64,000 nucleotides of DNA from Gemmatimonadota bacterium (lineage in GTDB: Bacteria > Latescibacterota > UBA2968 > UBA8231): positions 47,726 to 111,725 of the forward strand of contig VXOR01000092.1 in the NCBI GenBank assembly GCA_009840005.1, in the 5' to 3' direction. Numbering within the stretch: position 1 is the stretch's first letter; each line of letters starts with the position of its first letter. This document shows, piece by piece, positions 42,901 to 50,488 of the stretch. The position numbers were made by a program, and so were the translations under genes. The notes under the pieces are model-generated. The model was not told the DNA's origin, ran no database searches, and saw nothing but the letters and a program-made list of their open reading frames with translations.

Positions 42901-45150
42901 TTGACCTCACAACAAGCTGGATCTACCGCTTCTTCCCAATCAGGGCACGGTTTTGGCACCGCGCCGGTCTTTCTCGCGTCAATCAGCACGATCCTCGGGG
43001 CGATACTCTTCCTGCGGTTCGGCTACGCGGTCGCGCATGTCGGCCTTTGGGGCAGCCTCATGATCATCGTTATCGGGCATCTGGTGACCATTCCCACGGT
43101 CTTGGCGGTGTCCGAGATTGCGACCAACCGCCGCGTGGCGGGGGGCGGCGCGTACTACATTATCAGCCGCTCCTTTGGCACTAGTATCGGCGGCGCGATC
43201 GGGCTGGCGCTGTACCTCTCGCAAGCGATTTCGGTCGCCTTCTACTTGGTCGCCTTTGCCGAAGCGTTTGCTCCGGTGTACGAATGGGCCGCCGCGACGC
43301 ACGCCATAGAAGCTGACCCGCGTTGGGTGAGCTTGCCGTGTACGATCCTGCTGGCCGTGCTGATGCTCATCAAAGGGGCTGGCCTCGGCGTGCGGGCCCT
43401 GTGGATCGTCAGCGCGATTTTGGGAGCGTCGATAGCTGCGTTCCTGTTGGGACAGGGCCCCGAGGAAATCCGTCCCCACGGGTTTCCTATAACCGCTCGC
43501 ATTGAAGGAGGAGATTCCTTCGGCATCGTCTTCGCGACGTGCTTTCCGGCCTTCACCGGCATGATCGCCGGCTTGGGCCTTTCCGGCGATCTGAAGAATC
43601 CCCAGCGCAGCATCCCGCTCGGCACGATTGGCGCGACGCTCGTGGGGATGCTGGTGTACGCGTTGGTAGCGATCAAGCTCGCCCAGAGCGCGACGCCAGA
43701 AGCGCTCGCCGCCGACCAGTTCATCATGGCCCAGATCGCCCTGTGGGGTCCGGCTATTTACATAGGGCTGGGGGCTGCCGCACTATCCTCGGCCCTTGGT
43801 TCGATTCTCGTTGCCCCTAGAACCTTGCAAGCGCTAGCGCGCGACAACGTGCTGCCCGTGCCGAAGCTGAATCGCCTGCTGGAGAAAGGCTGGGGCAAGG
43901 CGCAGGAGCCGATGTACGCGACCTGCGTGTCGAGTGCCATCGCCATTGCATTCGTTGCCGTAGGAGACGTCGACTTCATCGCCCATATCCTCAGCATGTT
44001 CTTCATGGTGACCTACGGTGCCCTGTGCACAGTGTCGTTTCTCGAATACTTTGCTGGCAATCCGTCGTACCGCCCCACCTTCCATTCGCGCTGGTATCTG
44101 TCGCTGTTAGGCGCGGTAATGTGCGGCTTGATGATGATCCAGATGAACGTGCTGTACGCGTTTATAGCGATCGCTCTCATGGTGGCGACGTACTTTGGCC
44201 TGCGTCGTTCGCGGCGGGGAGAGCGCGATCTGACGGCGATTTTCCAAGGGACGATGTTCCAACTGACTCGCTGGATGCAGATCACGCTGCAAAAGAACCG
44301 CGTGATGAAATCGGAAGGGGGCTGGCGGCCCTCGATTGTCGCGGTGACTCGTTTTGGGGAACGTCGGCTGGGGCATTTCGACCTGCTGCGCTGGATCAGC
44401 CATCGGCATGGGTTTGGGCACTTCATTCAGTTCTTTGAGGGAGAATACTCGTTCACTGAAGAAATCGAGGCGCGCCTACATGTGGGCAGACTGATCGAGC
44501 GGACCGAGGTCAGCGGGGCGGGGATTTTCGTGGATTCGCTGATATGTCCTTCGTTCCAAGCTGCGCTGGCGCAGACGCTCCAGATGCCAGGCATCTCGGG
44601 TTTGCCCAACAACTGCGTTCTGCTCGAATTCAACAAAGAGCATCCAGAAGAAATCGCAGAGACTGTGCAGGGCGCACGCCTTGCAACGGAGTCCATGTTC
44701 AATGTCTTGATCCTGCGGTCGACGAACTACCGTTTTGGCTATCGCTCCTCGATCCACCTGTGGGTGACTGAGGAGAATATGGTCAACGCTCGGCTGATGC
44801 TGCTGTTGGCATACATCATCGTCGGGCATCGCGAGTGGAGACGCGCCGAGATCCGGCTTTTTGCGTGCTTCGACTCTGGGGACGGAGAAAGCGAGACGAA
44901 CAAGTTGTCTAGGTTGATGACCGAAGGACGGCTGCCGATTTCTAGGCAGAATGTGACGTCGGTTCCTTGCACGACCCGCCAAGCCCTTGAGCAGGAGGTG
45001 ACCCTCCGATCTTCTAAAGCCGATTTGGTCATCGCCGGCCTGACCGATGACGACCTCCAATCGGGCGAGGCCGAGCAAGTCCTCCAAAGCTACAACGGGG
45101 CCAACGACGTGCTGTTCGTCCATGCGAGCGAGCCGGTCGCAATCGAGTAA
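42901..45150 (+). CDS. SLC12-type cation-chloride cotransporter family permease
   Basis: The product is 749 residues. I choose TTG 42901, because AAAGGA lies six bases upstream; GTG 42868 is open but lacks a site. An APC-fold transport domain (~30-430) starts TAPVFLASISTILGAILFLR and has NRRVAGGGAYYIISRSFG, LKNPQRSIPLGT and LGSILVAPRTLQALARDNVLP, as in eukaryotic NKCC/KCC and their bacterial homologues. The C-terminal ~280 residues are cytoplasmic with alpha/beta (USP-like) elements (LGHFDLLRWIS, VLILRSTNYRFG, ADLVIAGLTDDD). It would move K+, Na+ or Cl- or amino acids, and fits the ion-homeostasis theme. Confidence 0.87.
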   Translation: MTSQQAGSTASSQSGHGFGTAPVFLASISTILGAILFLRFGYAVAHVGLWGSLMIIVIGHLVTIPTVLAVSEIATNRRVAGGGAYYIISRSFGTSIGGAIGLALYLSQAISVAFYLVAFAEAFAPVYEWAAATHAIEADPRWVSLPCTILLAVLMLIKGAGLGVRALWIVSAILGASIAAFLLGQGPEEIRPHGFPITARIEGGDSFGIVFATCFPAFTGMIAGLGLSGDLKNPQRSIPLGTIGATLVGMLVYALVAIKLAQSATPEALAADQFIMAQIALWGPAIYIGLGAAALSSALGSILVAPRTLQALARDNVLPVPKLNRLLEKGWGKAQEPMYATCVSSAIAIAFVAVGDVDFIAHILSMFFMVTYGALCTVSFLEYFAGNPSYRPTFHSRWYLSLLGAVMCGLMMIQMNVLYAFIAIALMVATYFGLRRSRRGERDLTAIFQGTMFQLTRWMQITLQKNRVMKSEGGWRPSIVAVTRFGERRLGHFDLLRWISHRHGFGHFIQFFEGEYSFTEEIEARLHVGRLIERTEVSGAGIFVDSLICPSFQAALAQTLQMPGISGLPNNCVLLEFNKEHPEEIAETVQGARLATESMFNVLILRSTNYRFGYRSSIHLWVTEENMVNARLMLLLAYIIVGHREWRRAEIRLFACFDSGDGESETNKLSRLMTEGRLPISRQNVTSVPCTTRQALEQEVTLRSSKADLVIAGLTDDDLQSGEAEQVLQSYNGANDVLFVHASEPVAIE

Positions 45151-45192
45151 TTCGGAATCGTCTAATCACTTTTTTCGGCGGGAATAGATAGT

Positions 45193-47394
45193 TTGAACAG
45201 GCTCGAATTGCGCCTCAATTGGGGTGCCTACACGGTCTGGTGGCGTACTTTATTGATGGTCCTGATCTGGAGTGCAGCCGCTGCCGCAGAAAGCGAGCAT
45301 CGGTTGACTATCTTGCATACCAACGACCTGCTGGGCCGCCTGCTGCCAGAGCCTTATTTCGACGAAGCCGACTGGGGCGGTTTTGCCCGCTTGGCCTACC
45401 TGATAGCAGAGCAGCGGAGCACTCGCGCCGACTCCGTCCTGATCGTGGACGGGGGCGATGCCTTGGGCGATTCTCCCCTCGCTGGTATGGACGCCGGTCG
45501 AATGGTCGTGCAGTTGATGAACGCGATGGGCTATGATGCGCTGGCGGTGGGGAACCACGAATTCGACTACGGCCTCGACTCCCTTCGCGTCCGCACTAGC
45601 GAGGCGAATTTCAATGTGCTAAGTGCCAATGTGCGGGTTGCAACGGACAGTACGGCCTTATTTACACCCTTTGTCCTCGTGGAGCGGGCCGGACTGCAGA
45701 TTGCCCTCATCGGCTTGCTCTCGCCTCAAGCACTAAAAGTAATCAATCCTGTGAAAAATCCCGATTTGAACATCGACGACCCTCACCTGATCTTGAAGAC
45801 TCTATTGGCGGGACCGGCAGGGCAGGCGGATTTGCAGGTGCTCTTGGTCCACATGAGCGCTCAGGAGGCGCGCGATCTGGTGCGGGCTTTCCCACAAGTG
45901 GATCTGTGCATTGCTGGGGGCTTTGGCCGGGAAACCCGCAGGGGTGCCGGCGAACATGTGGTGCGCTTTGCCGGGGGCGGGTATTTGGTCACCACGCCAG
46001 GCTGGGGAGCTTTCTTGGGACAGGTGGACATGACCCTACGCCGAGAGGGAGACGAGGTCATCTTAGTGGATGTGCAGCCTCGGCTAGTGCCAGTAAGCCC
46101 CGAGGTTCCCCAAGACCAGACCGTGGCGTCCCTCATTGATGAGCAGCAAGAAACTGCACAGCGAACTCAGCAACAGCAGCTTGGCAACGCTAAGGAACCC
46201 ATTGAGGACGCGACCCAATGGGTGGCTGATCTGATCCGCACGCGACTGAATACCGAAGTGAGCGTGATTAACCAAGGAACTCTGCGGAGCCTAACCTTGG
46301 ATGGCGATATCCAGCTAGGGACGCTGGCCAACCTAGTGCGCTACGATGATGTCCTAGTTCGCGTGGAGGTGCTGGGGAGCCAGTTGAAAGCTATGGCCGA
46401 TAGCAGCGCCAAGCGGCCTTTGGGAAGTCAGCGACTCGTTTTTTCGGGGTACGATGTCCAGACCAGCTTGATTGGCGGTCGTCCTCTAGTGCCAGAAGAG
46501 GAGTACCAGGTGGCCACTACTTCGTATCTAGCCTCCGGGGGGGACGACTACTGGACCAAAAGAGAGGCCCCAAATATGGAATCGGCGGATTGGATTACGC
46601 TGAAGCAGATGCTGGAAGAGCACATCCGTAAATACCCCAACTTGGGGCGCTGGGATGGAGTGCGGCAGGGCGGACGGAGAGTTTGGAAGAATAGCACCAA
46701 GCTCAACGGCTCCCTGTCGCATACAACCCTCGACGCCTCGGCTAGCCGCTACAGCGGCGTCTCTTTTCTAGGGGGCCACGACGCCTTGGCTTGGAATGGC
46801 CAGTTCGAGAGCCGCACTAGCTACGAGAGCCAGCGGGGCACACTGGTCGCCCTGCTGCGCACCGGTTTCGGCCAGTTGCGCACCCCCACCGGCCTCCGCG
46901 AGGCCGTGGACCGCTTGGAAGGAGACGTGCTCTACACGTGGTCGCAGCGCCGGCTCGCTCCCTTTCTGGGACTCGACATTAACACGGTATGGACGGCAGC
47001 TTCAGGAGAGAAACATCCCCTTGCGCTGCGGTTCAAAGGGGGGCTGCATAAAAAATTTAGCTCGAATGCTGGCGTCCGCGTCGGTCTGGCTGTGGAAAGA
47101 GACCAGGTCCAAGCGACCAATGTAATGGGGCTAGAAATCGCGCCCGAGTACAAAGAAGAATTGCGGCCGGGTAATGTCGTGTCCTCCCAGGCCAAATTCT
47201 TTTGGGGAGTAAGGCAAAGGAGTACGCTGTCGCTGCAGAATTTCAACAGCCTGCGCATCCGGCTGCTGGGCAATCTGGCCGCTACCCTCGACGCCAACTT
47301 CTTTCTCCACCGCGACAGTCAAGTCCAAGCGCTGGCCGTCAAATCGGAACTGCAAGTGGGGCTGGGCTACGCTTGGAGCGAGAAATGGCTGTAA
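45193..47394 (+). CDS. 5'-nucleotidase-like protein fused to a C-terminal beta-barrel
   Basis: The product is 733 residues with a TTG start and a signal peptide (LLMVLIWSAAAAAES). The calcineurin-like domain has LTILHTNDLLGRL, VDGGDALGDSPL, VGNHEFDYGL and LLVHMS. The 5'-nucleotidase C-terminal domain has INQGTLRSLTLDGDIQ and YLASGGDDY. Compared with E. coli UshA, the His after HTND is Leu and the GGH-x-H ligands read GGFGR, so two metal contacts are missing. From about residue 510 the chain turns into repeated amphipathic strands (SGVSFLGGHDALAWNGQFES, LVALLRTGFGQL, GVRVGLAVERDQVQ, LQVGLGYAWSEKWL), a likely outer-membrane barrel. The nuclease-like part may be displayed or held at the outer membrane, perhaps as a binding rather than a catalytic domain. 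Confidence 0.8.
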   Translation: MNRLELRLNWGAYTVWWRTLLMVLIWSAAAAAESEHRLTILHTNDLLGRLLPEPYFDEADWGGFARLAYLIAEQRSTRADSVLIVDGGDALGDSPLAGMDAGRMVVQLMNAMGYDALAVGNHEFDYGLDSLRVRTSEANFNVLSANVRVATDSTALFTPFVLVERAGLQIALIGLLSPQALKVINPVKNPDLNIDDPHLILKTLLAGPAGQADLQVLLVHMSAQEARDLVRAFPQVDLCIAGGFGRETRRGAGEHVVRFAGGGYLVTTPGWGAFLGQVDMTLRREGDEVILVDVQPRLVPVSPEVPQDQTVASLIDEQQETAQRTQQQQLGNAKEPIEDATQWVADLIRTRLNTEVSVINQGTLRSLTLDGDIQLGTLANLVRYDDVLVRVEVLGSQLKAMADSSAKRPLGSQRLVFSGYDVQTSLIGGRPLVPEEEYQVATTSYLASGGDDYWTKREAPNMESADWITLKQMLEEHIRKYPNLGRWDGVRQGGRRVWKNSTKLNGSLSHTTLDASASRYSGVSFLGGHDALAWNGQFESRTSYESQRGTLVALLRTGFGQLRTPTGLREAVDRLEGDVLYTWSQRRLAPFLGLDINTVWTAASGEKHPLALRFKGGLHKKFSSNAGVRVGLAVERDQVQATNVMGLEIAPEYKEELRPGNVVSSQAKFFWGVRQRSTLSLQNFNSLRIRLLGNLAATLDANFFLHRDSQVQALAVKSELQVGLGYAWSEKWL

Positions 47395-47419
47395 GCGATT
47401 TGAGGTATGGGAGCAAACT

Positions 47420-48577
47420 ATGAAGGCGCTTATATGGCGATATGTGCCTTATCTCGTTGCTGCCTTTATGGTCGCCAACGGCTTCTACACCTTGGCCATG
47501 GGCTTGGGCGAGATCTTTCACCTCGACCAGTATCTGGCCGTCGAACTGGGCGAAATGCGCCGCTATCTGGAAGTGGTCCCCGCCCCGCAGTTGGGTGGTT
47601 TCGTGGCGGTTTTCTTGGGCGTCGTATTCATCGTTTTAGGCAAGGGGTTGGCCGAGCGGCGACGGCGCGCACGCAACTGGGCCGTAGTGGCACTGCTGCT
47701 CAACGTGTTGTCTCATCTATACCAAGGGCTGCCATTGCGGAACTGTATCTTGTCGGCAGCGGGTTTGGTGCTTCTGGGGCTATTGCGCTCTGAGTTTACC
47801 CACCACAGCGAGCGCCACCGCTGGAGCTATGCCGAAGTAATCGCCGTGCTGTCGATCATCTTCGCGTTGGCCTACGGCATTGGCGGGGCGTATTTGCTGC
47901 GCGCCGAATTCAGCGGCATTGAGACGTGGGCGGACGCGGTCTATTTCACGGTCGTCACGTATAGCACTTTAGGATACGGGGATATGCTGCCCCAGAGTGC
48001 CAACGCCAAATGGTTCGCCATCTCCATGGTGATCGTTGGCATTGGATCGTTTATCACGGCCCTAACCGTATTGCTGGGACCGCTGATCGAGAACCGGCTA
48101 AAAGGAGTATTCGCTGTCGTGAGCAAATTTCAAAAGAGCGTGGATCACATAGTAGTGTGCGGCTATACCAAAGTAACCGAGAGTATCGTCGATGAACTGC
48201 GCACGCGACAGGTGCCGTTTCTCATCATCGACGGGCGCGAAGATTTTGTCGTACATCTCAAAAACAGCGGTCTGGATGTTCTGCAAGGCGACCCCACGGA
48301 GCGAGCCGTGTTGGAGCAGGCCAATCTGTCCAGTGCTGCCGCAGTGATCGCGGCCACGGATTCGGACGCCATCAATACTTTAGTGGCTCTCACTGCCCGT
48401 GCTCTGCGCGAAGCCGGGGAGCAGCACAAGTTTCGCATTGTCGTGCGCATTGAGGACGAGGAGAATATCGCCAAAGTGCAGAGTCTAGGCGTTGATGAGA
48501 TCATCTCGCCTTCTACTTTGGGTGGACGGCTCATGGCCCAGCGGGCCGTGGGCGCAGCGGAGAGTGTGGACCACTAG
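47420..48577 (+). CDS. Potassium channel with TrkA-N (RCK) domain
   Basis: This 385-residue protein has four N-terminal membrane segments and then a two-helix ion-channel module whose pore loop is TVVTYSTLGYGDMLP. The filter TLGYGD is a variant of TVGYGD. The cytoplasmic RCK domain (from about 240) is a Rossmann fold, DHIVVCGYTKVTESIVDEL, with LQGDPTERAVLEQANLSSA and AATDSDAINTLVALTARAL. This is the Kch/MthK-like plan with extra N-terminal helices. It starts 25 bases after the nucleotidase-barrel gene. Confidence 0.93.
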   Translation: MKALIWRYVPYLVAAFMVANGFYTLAMGLGEIFHLDQYLAVELGEMRRYLEVVPAPQLGGFVAVFLGVVFIVLGKGLAERRRRARNWAVVALLLNVLSHLYQGLPLRNCILSAAGLVLLGLLRSEFTHHSERHRWSYAEVIAVLSIIFALAYGIGGAYLLRAEFSGIETWADAVYFTVVTYSTLGYGDMLPQSANAKWFAISMVIVGIGSFITALTVLLGPLIENRLKGVFAVVSKFQKSVDHIVVCGYTKVTESIVDELRTRQVPFLIIDGREDFVVHLKNSGLDVLQGDPTERAVLEQANLSSAAAVIAATDSDAINTLVALTARALREAGEQHKFRIVVRIEDEENIAKVQSLGVDEIISPSTLGGRLMAQRAVGAAESVDH

Positions 48578-48613
48578 CCAGTCTCAATACCTTGGGATAT
48601 AAGAGAGGAAGCA

Positions 48614-50236
48614 ATGGAACATATCCATGTTATTATGGCCGGAGTGACCGCCATCATTCTCTTCGTCTTTGGGTTGGAGAATTTTTCCGCAGAGATTGAA
48701 CAAATCTCTGGCGAAAGATTCCGAAAGTTCCTCGCCAGAGCGACTAAAATTCCGGCAATAGGCGTACTCATTGGTGCTTTAGTAACCGCCGTTATTCAGT
48801 CTAGTTCTGCGACTTCGGTGATCGCAGTCAGCTTGGTCAATGCGGGAGTCCTCTCGTTCAAAAGCAGCGTCGGTATTGTCTTTGGGGCGAATATTGGTAC
48901 CACGATCACGGCCCAATTAGTCGCATTCAAGCTCACGGCGTTTGCGCCCGTGTTTATCATTTTAGGCTTTTTACTTTCGTTCGTTCGCTCGAAAATTTCC
49001 ATCTTCGGCAAATCCATATTTTACTTTGGCTTTGTCTTTTTCAGTCTCAATCTTATCTCTGCGGCGCTCGCACCGCTCCAGAATGAACCGGCGCTGACCA
49101 AGTACCTCATCCAGCCGCAGAATCCGTTATTCGCCATTTTGGTGGGTTGTCTATTTACGGCCGCTGTGCAATCGAGTTCGGTGACCACGGGACTGGCGAT
49201 CATTTTTACGCAACAAGGATTATTGAGTCTTGAAAATGCCGTTCCGCTGATCATGGGGGCCAACATCGGCACTACGGCAACGGCATTGCTCGCGATGTTA
49301 AATATGGACGTTGCCGCCAAAAAGACCGCGCTCAGTCACTTCTTTTTTAATGTGGGCGGCGTATTGATTTTTCTGCCGATCCTGCTGCTATTCGGAGCTA
49401 GGCTGAATGAATTCGATGCCAATCCGGCGGTCGCATTGGCCAATATACATCTCGTATTTAACGTGGTGGCGAGTCTGATTTTTGTCGTATTGATCAATCC
49501 CTTTACGCGGCTTGTCGATGCGCTTTTGGGCGAGGACAAGATGGACTTTGTGCGCTTGGCCATTCCGACGTTTAGTGAGCAAACCGCTTTTGCGACGGTG
49601 AAATCCGATTTGCGCCGCGATCTCGCCGATCTGTTGGGCTTTTTACAGGAAAGCTACAATCTCGTAACGCTGAGCATTGAGTCCAACTACCGCAGCATTT
49701 TTGAGGCGTCGGCCAAGCGAATGGAATACGTCAATTTCTTGGAAAAGGAGTACGTGGGCTATTTTGCCAAAGCCGTCACATCCGTCTCCGATGAACGCGA
49801 ATCGAGGGAATTACTGCGGTTGCATACCCAGTTTGATTATCTCTTTCAGATATACGATTCAATAGAAGACATTTTCAACACCAAGAAAGCCATGAGTAAG
49901 CACTACGTTGAACTGAAAAGCGACCTCTTACTTATGGTGCGGAAGCTCTCTAGCCAAACGCTGGCGTTGTTCGACGACATTCGCAAGCCGCTGGTGGAGG
50001 GAAATCAATTGGACGTCGTGGCAAGAGCCAACGAACTCCAGGGAATGCTGGACGAGATCAACCGAGATTTGCTGCCGTTGTTGGCAGACCCGGACCGGTC
50101 CGATGCCGGCACACTCTCCAACTTCGTCACGTACTCTAGACGCCTCAAGGACAAGTTGGTCAATTTTGCCGCTCTGCAGGATGCTGAGCCGATGGCTTCG
50201 GAGGGAGACGGAGCGAAAGACGCCGAGTCCATCTGA
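48614..50236 (+). CDS. Na/Pi-cotransporter family protein with PhoU-like tail
   Basis: This 540-residue transporter has the two inverted QSSS repeats of the NptA/SLC34-like fold: VIQSSSATSVIAVSLVNAGV and AVQSSSVTTGLAIIFTQQGL, each with GANIGTT following. After about residue 320 the chain becomes cytoplasmic and helical (VKSDLRRDLADLLGFLQESY, RMEYVNFLEKEYVGYFAKAV), the PhoU-like domain of bacterial members. It would bring in phosphate with Na+. It is the last gene of the ten-gene co-directional set; REP-like hairpins follow. Confidence 0.92.
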   Translation: MEHIHVIMAGVTAIILFVFGLENFSAEIEQISGERFRKFLARATKIPAIGVLIGALVTAVIQSSSATSVIAVSLVNAGVLSFKSSVGIVFGANIGTTITAQLVAFKLTAFAPVFIILGFLLSFVRSKISIFGKSIFYFGFVFFSLNLISAALAPLQNEPALTKYLIQPQNPLFAILVGCLFTAAVQSSSVTTGLAIIFTQQGLLSLENAVPLIMGANIGTTATALLAMLNMDVAAKKTALSHFFFNVGGVLIFLPILLLFGARLNEFDANPAVALANIHLVFNVVASLIFVVLINPFTRLVDALLGEDKMDFVRLAIPTFSEQTAFATVKSDLRRDLADLLGFLQESYNLVTLSIESNYRSIFEASAKRMEYVNFLEKEYVGYFAKAVTSVSDERESRELLRLHTQFDYLFQIYDSIEDIFNTKKAMSKHYVELKSDLLLMVRKLSSQTLALFDDIRKPLVEGNQLDVVARANELQGMLDEINRDLLPLLADPDRSDAGTLSNFVTYSRRLKDKLVNFAALQDAEPMASEGDGAKDAESI

Positions 50237-50287
50237 GAGGCTATCTGAAAACCTCTCGTACCGTCTCTTGTGTTCAGGACCCGCCCA

Positions 50288-50314
50288 CTGGCTTCCCGCC
50301 TACGCGGGAATGAC
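50288..50314. repeat. TTCCCGC...GCGGGAATGAC repeat, copy 1
   Basis: CTGGCTTCCCGC-CTAC-GCGGGAATGAC has a 7-base perfect stem with a 4-base loop. A second copy lies exactly 120 bases on (50408-50434), with 24 of 27 identical bases. This is a widespread dispersed intergenic repeat. Both lie between the convergent NptA-like and MFS genes, where such hairpins could stop transcription. Confidence 0.75.
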
Positions 50315-50407
50315 GGACCCCCGCCCTTACGCGGCTTCACACGATCCAAAGTGGATTTTCAGACTGATGCTACGCAGCCTTTGTCATGCTCGGGGACGTC
50401 AACGCCT

Positions 50408-50434
50408 CTGGCTTCCCGCTTGTGCGGGAATGAC
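50408..50434. repeat. TTCCCGC...GCGGGAATGAC repeat, copy 2
   Basis: CTGGCTTCCCGC-TTGT-GCGGGAATGAC, stem 50413-50419 with 50424-50430. It is the partner of copy 1, and only the loop differs. The 252-base gap around the two copies has no coding potential I would support. Confidence 0.75.
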
Positions 50435-50488
50435 CTCGGGCGGAGTGGGAGGAAGCCGCAGACCATAACGACTGAGTAACATCAGTTT

